Source of the DNA: Peltaster fructicola
Lineage: Eukaryota; Ascomycota; Dothideomycetes
Direction of reading: 5' to 3'
Length of the DNA: 64,000 nucleotides
Assembly (NCBI GenBank): GCA_001592805.2
Contig: CP051142.1
Span: forward strand, 1 to 64,000
The notes below the pieces were generated by a model, which was not told the origin of the DNA, did no database searches, and saw nothing but the letters and a program-made list of their open reading frames with translations. This document shows, one piece after another, positions 46,964-57,285 of this stretch (positions are counted from its first letter, which is position 1; each line of letters begins with the position of its first letter). The position numbers and the translations under genes are program-made.

Positions 46964-47887
46964 ATGACTAACAGCACCACAATGTACTCGGCACAGATCA
47001 CACAATGGGGACAGCCGCCAATCTATACTTCAGTCCCAGAGCCAACACTCGCTGAAGGACAGATCAAGGTCAAGGTCATTGCAACGGGCATACACAACGT
47101 CGTTCGAGCTCGTGCTGCTGGCAAGCACTACTCTGCATCGACACTACCACATACTCCAGGCATAGACGGTATTGGCACAACTGAGTCTGGACAACGAGTC
47201 TATTTCACCTCGTTCACACCAACTGGCGGATCCCTCAGCGAATATGTCAACGTCTCGCAGGTCACACCACTGCCAGAAGGACTCGACAGTGTTCAAGCTG
47301 CAGCGCTTGTCAATCCAGCATTGTCAAGCTGGATGTCCATGCAAGCACGAGCAAGCCTACCGCCAAACTTCACAGTCTTGATCATCGGAGCAACTTCAGC
47401 ATCTGGAAAGCTTGCAGTCAGTCTAGCACGAGCACTAGGAGCCAAGAAAGTGATTGGAGCCGCCAGGAGTGCCGTGGAAAGCGTCGACGAGTCAATCGTT
47501 CTATCGGACCACACAGACTTCAGTGCTATTGAGGTGGACATCGTGCTGGACTACGTCTACGGCAGAGTCACCGAGCAGCTGTTCAAGACGTTGAAGACTC
47601 CACGCCCTGTCCAGTACGTCCAGATAGGACAACTGTCTGGCAGCAGCATCAGTCTACCTGCTGATCTCTTAAGATCCAAGGACATCACAATCAGAGGCTC
47701 TGGACCTGGAGCCTGGTCGCTGACAGATGTTGGCAAGACCATGCCAACACTGTTGCGAGCCTTGGCTTCTATACCTCCTCAGCCAGTACGTACAGCACGT
47801 TTGGAGGACGTGAGCAGTGAGTGGATCAAGGAGAGCAAGGAGCGCTTGGTGTTCGTGATGGACAGTGTAAATAAGACCACGACATAG
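46964..47887 (+). CDS. MDR-family NAD(P)H-dependent oxidoreductase (quinone oxidoreductase type)
   Basis: 307 aa, no intron. The ATG at 46,964 is preferred over a TTG one codon before; a further ATG at 46,982 is possible. The GroES-like N-terminal half reads EGQIKVKVIATGIHNV and PHTPGIDGIGTTESGQRVYF. The nucleotide-binding half has VLIIGATSASGKLAVSLARA (about residues 138-157), the quinone-reductase variant of the Rossmann glycine motif, then GAKKVIGAARS and IVLDYVYG. Zinc-ligand cysteines of true alcohol dehydrogenases are absent, so it is a zinc-free member reducing an unsaturated carbonyl or quinone. Length is normal. It is divergently paired with the VOC gene. Confidence 0.92.
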   Translation: MTNSTTMYSAQITQWGQPPIYTSVPEPTLAEGQIKVKVIATGIHNVVRARAAGKHYSASTLPHTPGIDGIGTTESGQRVYFTSFTPTGGSLSEYVNVSQVTPLPEGLDSVQAAALVNPALSSWMSMQARASLPPNFTVLIIGATSASGKLAVSLARALGAKKVIGAARSAVESVDESIVLSDHTDFSAIEVDIVLDYVYGRVTEQLFKTLKTPRPVQYVQIGQLSGSSISLPADLLRSKDITIRGSGPGAWSLTDVGKTMPTLLRALASIPPQPVRTARLEDVSSEWIKESKERLVFVMDSVNKTTT

Positions 47888-48213
47888 AGCTTGATATGAA
47901 GTCTTCCCGCAATGTTGTCTACCTTGACGTCCTGCAGATTGCAATGCCGAAACAGCATCTTGCTATGCCATTGGTGAAGTCGACAAGTAGCAAAGAGAGA
48001 CCTCGCAAACCTTCTCCTAACATCGAAGCACCGTGCTTCGTGTCCATCTTCAGGCTCGCTTTCACACGCAGATTGCCGACGTCCACGCAGCAGGCGATCG
48101 CAGTTTTCGAGCTACACCTCCTAGCGAAGACATCAACGGCTGAAGCACCACTATCGCGGTACGCTCACATCTTCGAACCAACATGAACGTCGACGCTTGG
48201 GCTGAAATAGCAT
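47888..48213. other. Intergenic region
   Basis: About 325 bp between an intact oxidoreductase gene and the 3' end of a broken NLR gene. Nothing recognised. Confidence 0.4.
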
Positions 48214-51200
48214 CTAGTCGATGGTCTCATCTGCGCCTGCTCCTCGATGCAGGCGCACAATGCTTTCCAGATCGTACTTGGTGAGCAGATAAGCCATTTG
48301 TAACGGTGTGCGATGCTCTGCGCAGACCGCACCAACATCCACACCGTGATCCAATAACAGGGAGAGGGCAGTCTTGTTATAGCTTCTCTCAGCCTCGTGG
48401 AGAGCCGTACAGCACGAGTTGGCTTGGGCATGAGGATCCACACCAGAACAAGGAGCATTCGAGTGAGGAAATCATGTCCGCCGGTCGTGCCTTTGTCTCT
48501 CCCTGGTTTATGACAACCACTGCCTGTGCTATCTTCCATGCCCGGTGCAAGGGCAGTGATACAGTCGTCTTGGAGTGTGTTCGGGTCTGCCCAGCCTCCA
48601 GTAGAATCTCTACAGCCTCCTCTCGATTGTGCCATGGTTGACGCGGTCGACGAATTGCCCTGCCTGTCTGTTGATTCCACTGTCTAGATTCGACCACAGG
48701 GCCAACGAGAACTTCATAAGTCGGACACCTCCAGCTTCGGCAGAAGGCTCGAGCTGGGTACAGCCTTCATCATCCTCGACATCTGAACCTGCGCCATGCT
48801 GAAGCAGAAGTTTGCACATATCTGTGGCGACTACGCTGGGCTTCAGCTTGTTCCAAAAGTCCTGTATATGCAGCCTGTTGTCGAAACTGCAGATGGACTG
48901 TATGAACCCAAGACTTGCATTGATCTGCCTGTTCACTTCTGATGAGCAGTGCGAAGACTCGAAGTCGCTGTGAGCCGTTACGATTGTTTCCGCTAAGGCC
49001 TGGCGTGCGGTCTTCGTTGGCGGCCGTTCGTCGTAGAGGCGTTGAGGAAAATCCCATTCCTTAAGCTTGGCCGCTTCTACCATTGCATGATCGTACAGAG
49101 ACATGCCGTCAGGATCATCCTCAGAAGACGTCGCGAGATGACATGCGACATCTCTGTTGCCACTCGCCATAGCGCTTTCAACAGCTGCCATGGAAGCAGG
49201 ACGCCCAGGCGGGTCAAAGGATGAGATCAAGGTCCGGAGGCCGGAGTAAGCAGTCAACAAGATGTTTGTGTCCGTAGTGAGCAGCTGCTATAAGACAGCA
49301 AGAGAAGTCCGCCATCCCATCTTGACTTGTCCGCAACAAGAGGCCGACAATCTCGTGGATCAAGCATCTCAAAGCTATCGTCGTACGAGAGGAGCCAGAG
49401 GTGAATGAAAGCTCGAGAGAAACCTGTGATTGCCAGCGCAGAAGTGCCGGCGGCTCTCTGGCCTACTCAGGCACTGTTGGATGCATGGAACGCGCAGTGT
49501 TCGTTTCATCATCGAGTATGAAAAGGTTGCAGCAGCAGTCCAAGATGACTGCGACAGATGGCTGGCCACTTGCTGCAGCCAAGAGTTCATCGCCTGCGAG
49601 AGGCCTCTGCAGATGTGCCACCCAGCGAAGTGGCGATATTGCCATCCAGCAAGCTGCGTCTCTCATAGCTTGTATCCTCTGATATGAAAGCTTGTAAGAT
49701 GCTGATAAGGTCGTCGGATTGCTTCACAGGTCTTGTGTCACTCTCCATCTGTTGTGGTATTTTAGATGCTTATCTGTAGCTTCACCAAGAGGAATCCTGA
49801 TCTGTCAGTCGACTCTTCAGATGACAAACCAACATACATTCTGTGCGTACCACTTGTCAGTGCTTCGGTCATCTGTTGCTCAGGACCAATCGATGGTTCC
49901 TGTACACCGAATCCATTCGTCGATGAAAGCACGAACATGATGCTGAATGTACTTGTCGAGATCGTCCTGAGTGTCCCCCTGGCTGATACATCTGTGAGTG
50001 CTTCGCACCATGCTAGCACGGATGTCGGCCCCGGTCTGCTGATGATGAACAGCTTGACAAGCTCTCTAGACTGGGAGAGCACTTCTCTGGGTGCTTGAAG
50101 TGGTATGTGACGCTGTGCAGGCTCGCATTCGTCCAGACCGTCGATGACAATGGTTGTTGGCATGAGATTTCACCATCTTACCATAGTCCGGACGGTGTCA
50201 GCAACTTCATGAGAGCCTCTGGGTCAGGAAGTGAGCAGTCGATACTGGCTGGCTGACGGTGTAGCTGTGTTTTCTAGTAACAACTGTGCGTTAAGGTTTC
50301 CAGTATCGCTGCAGCCGACCGGCGTCCAGGCTCAGATACCGCGCTCGAGCGATAGAAGAATGCGACTACTTCTGGTCATCGTAAGCAGTCTTCAATGACG
50401 ATATGTCTTGACTCTCTAGCAACGAAGCATTTCGATTAGATGGAAGCTTACGCCAGTGTCGTCTTTCCATGACCAGCTTCACAAGGTCAGTCGTCATACA
50501 GGTTATCCTCACTATACATACCGTTGCCATTCAGTCAAAAGCACTGGGACGTGTTGGATAGCCGCCGTTGTTCTGGCAGTCTAGTGCCGGCGAGCAATCA
50601 ACGGCCTGAGCCTTCGAGTTTCGACATCCCTGCAGCTTTTTGTGATCGAAGAAGATCTTGAATGCGTGAGTCCTGTCCAGAGCCAGCATCATGCTGCCGG
50701 AGCAGAACCTCTCTCAGCCTATCGGTCAATGAGGCGTCGAGTTCATTGAGCTTGCGAGTCATGCTCACTGTGCTGTCAGGTCAATCACGAAGAGTAGTAG
50801 AGATACTGACCAGCCAATCCTTACATGTCACCTTCGAATTGGGTAACAGCTCGTTCGACAGTACAGGCGATTGCGCTCGTGCGCCAGATTCCTAGGCACA
50901 GTCAGTGCTGAGCAAAGAGCCATCCACGAGCCTTACATTGCCCGTTGATGATCGATTTGTGTTTCTCCGCTGTGTCGTCTTTGTCCTTGATGGACTGAAT
51001 ACTCGCCGTCAATTCCAGGCGTCCAGCCAGACTCTGCAAGAACTGCACTATGTCGGGTCCGAATGGTTACCCATCAAGGTGAACGCCGTGCTCGAGATGA
51101 ACTTCTCACAGAACACCTTCGCCTGGAAAAGGAAGTTCAGAACAGCTGAGTACACGCCGAGCATGCTCTCAAGCAACGCTTGTTGTGCTTCGCCATCATG

Positions 51201-51450
51201 CGTGAGGTGCAAGAGCTCCATGAAGATGTTACGCACGACTACATTTGTCGCTATGGCTAAACCTTCGACGGTGGCTTCGAGTGTTTCCTTCTTGTCGAGT
51301 GCCAACCCTGAAGGGTCAGCGATAGCAGAGACACTCTACTCTCCTCACCTTCTAGACCAAGCGTATATCGGCACACGGCAGGGCGGCATGAATTGGTTCA
51401 GATTGGACCGCGATATCTCTTGCTTCAACAGAGACTTGAATGCTGTTTAT
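48214..51450 (-). pseudogene. Broken NACHT-ankyrin (NLR/STAND) gene
   Basis: Minus-strand pieces run in the usual fungal NLR order. The N-terminal helical region with VEGLAIATNVV and GVYSAVLNFLFQAK lies at 51.05-51.3 kb. A P-loop EAGHGKTTLA is at about 50,452-50,480. Walker B TTIVIDGLDECEP and VKLFIISRP lie at about 50.05-50.16 kb. The post-NACHT segment with PLRWVAHLQRPLAGDEL and NLFILDDETNTARSMHP is at about 49.46-49.6 kb. Ankyrin-type repeats follow from about 48.9 to 48.21 kb (CKLLLQHGAGSDVEDDEG; LSLLLDHGVDVGA..HRTPLQMAY). The pieces lie in different frames and no intron set joins them, so the gene looks dead through several disruptions. Intact relatives are intracellular receptors linked to heterokaryon incompatibility and immunity-like responses. 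It is flanked by intact genes on both sides, so the decay is local. Confidence 0.8.
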
Positions 51451-52315
51451 CATGTTTCGATACAGCTTTCGTAGGTTAATCTCCTTGCCGTTGAGCTCTT
51501 GTACCTTCTAGCGTCCTCTCTTGCTTTGTCCTAACTGCTTATTGAGTCCTGTCGGTATCTCGTGCACGAGAATCTTGCTATCTCCAGTGGTTCTGAACGG
51601 TGAGCGTTGGGAGCCGTCAAGTTGAATGACAGCTTGGTCCCATAGAGTAGACGCGCTTCTGCATGAGTAGTAAGCTGCACGAAGGTGAGGATGTGACGGT
51701 GGGAGAGCATTCGAGGGACATGGGCAGGTGTAGAGGTAAGACGGGCGCAGACTGAGGCTCATCCATGCAGATCTGCGAAATGCAAGGGCGTGTACGAGCC
51801 TCAAGACGATTCAGAGCTTCCAGTAGCTTCTTCATAGCCTGATGGTAGGCTTTCGGCCCTATTGATGGCTCGAAAAGATGCTGCTGATGGGCCCAGGTGA
51901 CATGGCTGGACTTCGGCGGTATGAGATGGTTGAACATCGATGAGACGACAAAGCAATACGGCAAGTACCATCTCGATGACCATCAGACCTTGCCCGTAGC
52001 ATTTTAGCGAGCGTGGGTCTTCATTGTGATGATGATGGCTGTGCGCGCAATGTTGTTGGAGGAAGCTTCGCGACACAGAAAGCGAAGTTGAAAGTAGTTC
52101 TAGAGCTTCATCTTCTCTATACACCTCACTGTAAGCAACAACAATACCACACCACATATCATTGCTTCATTATTGATGCCTTCTCTCACTTCCATTGTCA
52201 CTCTCCTACCATCTCGATCGGTCGGAGGACACCACAGACCCAGCATCATGGCGGCCAAGGCTCGCAAACGGATCTCCATCAAAGAACGTTTCGAGACTGT
52301 CTCACATCATTGCAG
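51451..52315. other. Unassigned region between the NLR relic and the peroxiredoxin gene
   Basis: Overlapping minus-strand frames at 51.5-52.16 kb read protein-like in parts (LLEALNRLEARTRPCISQIC; HQQHLFEPSIGPKAYHQAMK) but switch frame and match no family I can name. A plus-strand ATG at about 52,250 (MAAKARKRISIKERFE) has a good context but closes after 22 codons. It may be an upstream reading frame or an exon of the next gene. Confidence 0.4.
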
Positions 52316-53140
52316 ATGACGACACAAGAACATATAAATGAGCATGATATCCCTTGGTGGGTAAGTCGTATACACCACAGAATGGAGCCAGAACGAGTGA
52401 GAGTAGGTCACCTTGCACCTCAATTCACCTGTCGAGCGGTCCTCGATGGCAAGATCAGAGAGATGTCACTCTCATCCTTCAACGAAAGCGGCTACTGGAT
52501 CATCCTCCTCTTCTTTCCAAAGGCATGGTCCTTCATCTGTCCTACAGAGATACGGACCTTTTCGAAGCGGCTTGACGAGTTCCTCCATGATCGCAAGTGC
52601 GCAGTCATGTTCGCCTCGACCGACCACGAACTCTCCCTTAAAGCATGGACAGGGACGCCTAGAGTCGAGGGAGGTCTGGGTAACGTCAGAGTGCCTCTCA
52701 TCAGCGACTGCGATCATGCTATAAGCAAGAAGTACGGCGTGCTAATCGAGGATGAAGGCACTTCCGAACGTGCGTGCTTCATCATCGATCCTCTAGGCAT
52801 AGTGCGAGGTATTGGCATCAACGATGCAGACATAGGTCGCTCAATCGACGAGTGTCAACGCTTGCTCGACGCATTAATCTGGAAAGATCAGTACGGCGAG
52901 GCGTGCCCGGTGGACTGGAAGACCGGCGAAAGCGGGCTTGTCATGGCATCAGTAGAGCCAAATAAGCTATCAGTCGGTGAATATCAGAAGCTTGAAGCAC
53001 GTCGAGGTATTGAGGAGTCGCAAGAAACACTGCCTATGACAGTGACAAGGTCGCACACAGCTTCGGAGAAGACCACCAAGCGTGGGAAGTTCTCCGCGCT
53101 TGGTTTCAAGTCAAAATCAAGACAAGGGAGGAAGAACTGA
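52316..53140 (+). CDS. Typical 2-Cys peroxiredoxin with basic C-terminal extension
   Basis: 274 aa, no intron assumed; the frame is open upstream, but the ATG at 52,316 is the first reasonable start. The AhpC/TSA domain reads VGHLAPQFTCRAVLDGK, then FPKAWSFICPTEIRTF with the peroxidatic cysteine C75, then WTGTPRVEGGLGNVRVPLIS, GVLIEDEG, RACFIIDPLGIVRGI and GRSIDECQRLLDAL, and GEACPVDW with the resolving cysteine C197. It reduces hydrogen peroxide and organic peroxides using thioredoxin. Two points are odd: Trp replaces the usual Phe/Tyr-Thr before the peroxidatic loop, and after W201 there is a tail of about 70 residues ending in a Lys/Arg/Ser-rich stretch (KRGKFSALGFKSKSRQGRKN) absent from canonical family members. 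The stop is 6 nt before the next ATG, in the same frame. Confidence 0.92.
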   Translation: MTTQEHINEHDIPWWVSRIHHRMEPERVRVGHLAPQFTCRAVLDGKIREMSLSSFNESGYWIILLFFPKAWSFICPTEIRTFSKRLDEFLHDRKCAVMFASTDHELSLKAWTGTPRVEGGLGNVRVPLISDCDHAISKKYGVLIEDEGTSERACFIIDPLGIVRGIGINDADIGRSIDECQRLLDALIWKDQYGEACPVDWKTGESGLVMASVEPNKLSVGEYQKLEARRGIEESQETLPMTVTRSHTASEKTTKRGKFSALGFKSKSRQGRKN

Positions 53141-53146
53141 AACACA

Positions 53147-54035
53147 ATGGCAAAGCGCAAGACGACAAAGCGTAAGAGGGAGCCAGATGACAGTGAGCAG
53201 GGCGGCAATATATTGCGAGCCGATGAAGCGACTACAGACGCACGCGAATTAGATGGCGATGCATCACAAGCCGACGCAGCTCTACTAGCAGGTACCAACA
53301 AGCTAGATCGTCATGAACCACTAGCCACTGAAACTGCAGTCGAAGTAATCGAAGTATCATTCAAGGATAAGACCATCCACTGCGAGAAGCGTGGCACAGA
53401 CTCAATTCAGCTGATCTTCACTCATGGCGCAGGCGGTACTCTGGATAGCCCTGCGATCAAGGACTTTGCCATCGGCTTCTCCCAAGCTGCTGCGATCACC
53501 TGCTTCAAGGGCAACATGAATCTCAAGTCAAGAACAACCGCTTTCAAAAGCGTTATGGAGAACCAGCAGTTCAGCGAAGCACTTGGAGGTCGAAGCATGG
53601 GCTCTCGAGCTGCAGTCATGGCCAAAGACGATAACACACAGGCTCTAGTGCTTGTCAGCTACCCATTACTTGGCGAGAAGGATCGTCGAGACGAGATCTT
53701 GCTTGAACTCAATGATCAGCATGATGTCCTCTTTATCATTGGAGATAACGACAAGATGTGCCCTATACAGGACATCAAGCAGCTGAGGAACAGCATGACT
53801 GCCAGGACGTGGTTGGTCATTGTTGAAGGTACGATCTGATCTGACTATGAAGTCGTAAGCTGATTGTCTAGGCGCTGATCATGGCATGAACGCAAAACCA
53901 AAAGCAGCTACACAACCTCTATGTACTCGCACAGGCCTGTTGGCAGCCGAGTGGCTGCGTAAACGTGATCCCAAGAGGACTAGCATGTCTCTGCGTTGGC
54001 AAGATGATCAGGTTGAGGCTGATGACTGGAGGTAG
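53147..54035 (+). CDS. KANL3/Tex30-like alpha/beta hydrolase
   Basis: Two exons, 53,147-53,828 and 53,872-54,035, with a 43-nt intron (donor GTACGA, acceptor TAG). The product is 281 aa. The N-terminal 65 residues are basic and acidic low-complexity sequence (MAKRKTTKRKREPDD), nuclear-signal-like. The hydrolase domain follows: IQLIFTHGAGGTLDSP, the nucleophile elbow GGRSMGSRAA (S150), VLVSYPLLGE, IIGDNDKMCP (D202) and, only after splicing, VEGADHGMN (H231). Splicing thus completes the catalytic triad. Members include bacterial YcjY-type esterases and eukaryotic Tex30/KANL3; the substrate is unknown. It starts 6 nt after the peroxiredoxin stop. Confidence 0.9.
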
Positions 54036-54284
54036 CTCGTCATGATGGCCTTTGCCCGCCGGTAAACCGCTGGTCTTCGTAGTAATATCGCCAGTGTACC
54101 TTCTCGACTTGCAGGGCTTCATGGGCTCCCTCCCTGTGCTCGTTGTGCTCGAAGTTAGCCTGGCCCTCCTCGTCACTTTGCAGGGATGCTTTGACATGAC
54201 TTTCGTTTTGAGCGTCTTGGTTGTATGGTTTCCTTGTCTACATGTACCTGACATGACGCTTCGACATCCATGCCGAGAACCTTC

Positions 54285-54430
54285 CAAGCACACTCTTCAA
54301 CACACTCTCCAGTACGCTCTCTGACATCCTCCCTGAAATCCTCTCCGGTGGCATCTCTGGCGACCTCCCCGGCATCCTGCATGGCATCCTGCATGGCATC
54401 CTCTCTAGCATCCTCTTTAGCACCCCATCA
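54285..54430. repeat. Minisatellite, 12-bp unit, between convergent genes
   Basis: About twelve imperfect 12-bp units run through the stretch, best at 54,371-54,418, where gcatcctgcatg, gcatcctgcatg, gcatcctctcta and gcatcctcttta are consecutive. Upstream units are more diverged (tgacatcctccc, tgaaatcctctc). Because 12 is a multiple of 3, all frames stay open and give tetrapeptide repeats, for example ASCMASCMASSLASSLA on plus. I see no gene needing them. It lies in the 526-bp gap between the hydrolase and the Zn2Cys6 gene. Confidence 0.8.
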
Positions 54431-54561
54431 TCACACTCAACTTCCACCTTCTGGCAACCTCGTGAATGGCACTAGGAATCGAGCCATCAATCGAGACGTA
54501 TATTCGCTGTGTCCATCACGCATAGGATTCGATATCTCCATATGCTCCAAGTACGGCACTT

Positions 54562-56686
54562 TCAACTGTCAGCAGAGTTCATCAGTGACAACAAAGACTC
54601 ACGCTTGGCATCGACCAACTGCCTCAAACACCTCAAGAACTCAATCGAGGCACCATCCCGACATTGAGGAGTCTGATTGCCGAAAGATCCAGGAGACGTC
54701 CACTTGTCAGACCGATACTTATGCTGAAAGAGCACCATCATCAGCTTGATCCCATCATCTATGCGTTTGCACGCATCATTAGCTTGATTTGTAGCAGCTT
54801 CAGCTTCCATATGCTGCTTAGCGATGTTACCGAGGGCCTGAAGATGAAGCACTCCCTGAATCTCCTCAGATACCATAGCTAGGCCAAGTATAATGACAAA
54901 AGCCTGCAACCATGTTTCATCCTTGTTGCGTGCTCTTAACGTATTCTGTCCCTGCCTCAACAGCTCCGTATACACTTCATGTCGTAGCATGGAGAAGTAG
55001 AACTTCAACTGTCGATTCGCGAGGCGTGGTGATGTGTGCGGTTGTCGTGCAGCTTCGGGCGGCACTGTGTTGTGACGAACCTGTGAGAGTATGGACGGCA
55101 GCATCTGCTGTGGAATGGTCAGAGTATGCCCCATGATGAAGGTCAGTATCATTAGTCGAAGCAAGTTCTTCAGTATTCCTTGAAGCTATTCAAGTCAGTA
55201 GTCTTCACCGCAAGGTCACTGCGCTCACCGTCGCATCACGAGTATCCTTATGAAGAATGACAAGTAGATTCAGCACCTCCTCAGGAAATGGATCTTGATC
55301 AATCTCAGAAGCATAGGCTTGTCGAGCATAGCCCTGTAGATGAGGAAGACTGGGATCCAGCAGCGTGTCCATGTAAAGACTGAAGTCTCTGTCCTCATGG
55401 CCGATTGACTTGACTCCAAGCGGCGGCGAGTATTTCTCACGATGTACCATCTTTCGAGTGTCTTTATCTGTGAAGTACTGCAGTTGTCGAAGGAAGTTCT
55501 GCGAGCGAGGGACAAACTCGTAGACAGTCCATGTGAAGTCAGGTCCAAAGCCAGGACTAAGACTGAGCACGGTACGGTGGCTCTGCCACGATATGACTTC
55601 CTTCTTGACGTCGTCCATGATAGATTGCTTGTGGTGGATGTTCTGCATGGACGCTGGAGTTGTCAGTGTCGTCAACAACCTCACTCGCACGACTCACGTG
55701 GCAAGAACTCGATGATCAATGTCGGCAATTTGGTGTTGTTACAGGGCAGCCCAAGACTTGGAGTGTCTGCAGCTGCTCTTATACATCGCTTGCAGCAGCC
55801 ATTCTCTGTACGCACACACTGTGGTGGTCAGTCCACAAGTTTAACCAAGCACTCGCTTACTCACAACATCACGCTGTAGGAAGCAGCGCCAACAAGCACC
55901 AATCTTGCGCGTCTCTGCAGTGTTCTCACGCTGCTGTGAGCTCAATTTACCGTTACGAACACCTCTCCTGGTCAAGCTTGGCTCTGCTTTGATCATAGGC
56001 AGACCAGCTGGCAAGAGACGTGCGGGCCTGACAGGACGCTGCTCACGCTGGTGCGCCGGCTGCACACTGCTCTGTATGGGTTGTTGCACGAACTGTTGAT
56101 GCTGCACCATTGACGGTGCAGCTTGCTGCAGCATCATCGGTTGCATAGGATGGAACGGCATAGCATAAGCGTATCCGTTGCTGTATATGTACTGTGCATG
56201 CGGTACCACAGTCATTGGTTGAGCAAACTGCATTGGCTGGACGTGTTGATACTGCATCAAGTCCTGCTGCGCCGGCTCGTCGAAGACATCGTGCATGGTG
56301 GCATCGCCGTATATGATGTTCTCATCGAAGAGCTCATGTATCGGGTCCTGCGCGTTCTCCCAGGCGACCGGTGGACTGAGAGATTGCTGGCCATACTGAA
56401 TAGGCGATGCCAGGTTGTACAACTCATCCTGTTCGTCCTGTGGGTTCTCGGACTTGGGCGTATAGATCCTATCCCCATCGCTCGAGGGAGAGTTGTACGT
56501 CTGGTTGACGAAGGCCGGCGACTGAGATGGTTTGATAGGCTGCAACGCAGCCGGTGCTCGCATTGCTGCAGACGCATCGAGAGGATTGAGCTGATCTCCA
56601 GAGTCGTCTATACGTTCCGGCTCAATGAACAAGGAGAGATCAGGCTCCTCATAGTGATAAGTGTCAGACGCCATGCTTATATGCAT
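54562..56686 (-). CDS. Zn2Cys6-type fungal transcription factor
   Basis: Four exons: 56,686-55,865, 55,818-55,698, 55,653-55,229 and 55,185-54,562, with introns of 46, 44 and 43 nt, each with a CTGAC branch and AG acceptor. Phases agree throughout and give 663 aa. Residues 1-250 are a Gln/Pro/Met-rich, probably disordered region (QPMQFAQPMTVVPHAQ). The cysteine cluster follows: ACWRCFLQRDV, interrupted by intron 1, then CVRTENGCCKRC and a last Cys in SLGLPC, followed by NNTKLPTLIIEFLPP. The spacing C-x2-C-x6-C-x7-C-x2-C-x13-C is close to Zn2Cys6 but the last gap is long (6-8 is usual), and the domain lies mid-protein rather than N-terminal. The C-terminal half (FTWTVYEFVPRSQNFLRQLQ; DPFPEEVLNLLVILHKD) is helical. 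Start at 56,686 or, with better context, 56,674. Targets are unknown. Confidence 0.86.
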
Positions 56687-57285
56687 GCGCCGGTGTACAG
56701 GACGAGGCTGGGCGCCCTCCGGTGAGCTATAGTATTGTGCTACGCATCCCTAGTCAGTGGATCGGTGAAAGCACTGTGACCGGTGAGAAATAATGTCAGT
56801 GCAACTGAGACGTAATTTCGAAGTGTAAAGCGACAGATCATGCTATGGTCTCATCGAGAGTTGCGAGCAAGGCTGTAGCCTTGCGTTTCTGCATTGCCAG
56901 CTGAGAGGAGGGGTCACGACACGTCCATCGAAGGACTTCGTGTTTTACCTAACTAGTCGTTGTTCGCAGTACATTAGGATGGGTCGACATGCTGGCAGCC
57001 GCGCTTACAGGTTGCGAGACGGCGAGTTGCTCAGAAGGATAGTGCACCAGCGCAAATGGTATAATAACAGCTGTGGTCGGCAGCTGTCGGCCAGCACAAG
57101 ACTCAACGTCATCGCTGCTGCTCTGCACATCACACAACAAACCTGCTCCTGGTGGCTGCGAAACAGGCATTCGCACATTCACACTTCTACAAGGTAGTAT
57201 CGTTCGTTTTCATACTCTCGCTTCCCTACACCATGCGCGTCACCTCATAGACTTGCAGCAGCTGTCACACAACGGCAAAACTATC
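56687..57285. promoter_or_regulatory. Divergent intergenic region, Zn2Cys6 gene and Mug190-like gene
   Basis: 599 bp between start codons on opposite strands. Both promoters lie here. The frame of the downstream gene is open for 71 codons upstream of its ATG without resembling the protein family, so I treat it as leader. No specific motif was identified. Confidence 0.5.

Noticed and set aside
51508-52157. Protein-like minus-strand pieces between the NLR relic and the peroxiredoxin gene
   Set aside because: They shift frame within a few hundred bases and match no family I can name; kept only as unassigned DNA.
54173-54749. Open frames over the 12-bp minisatellite
   Set aside because: The repeat unit is a multiple of three, so openness is automatic; no conserved flanking sequence supports coding.
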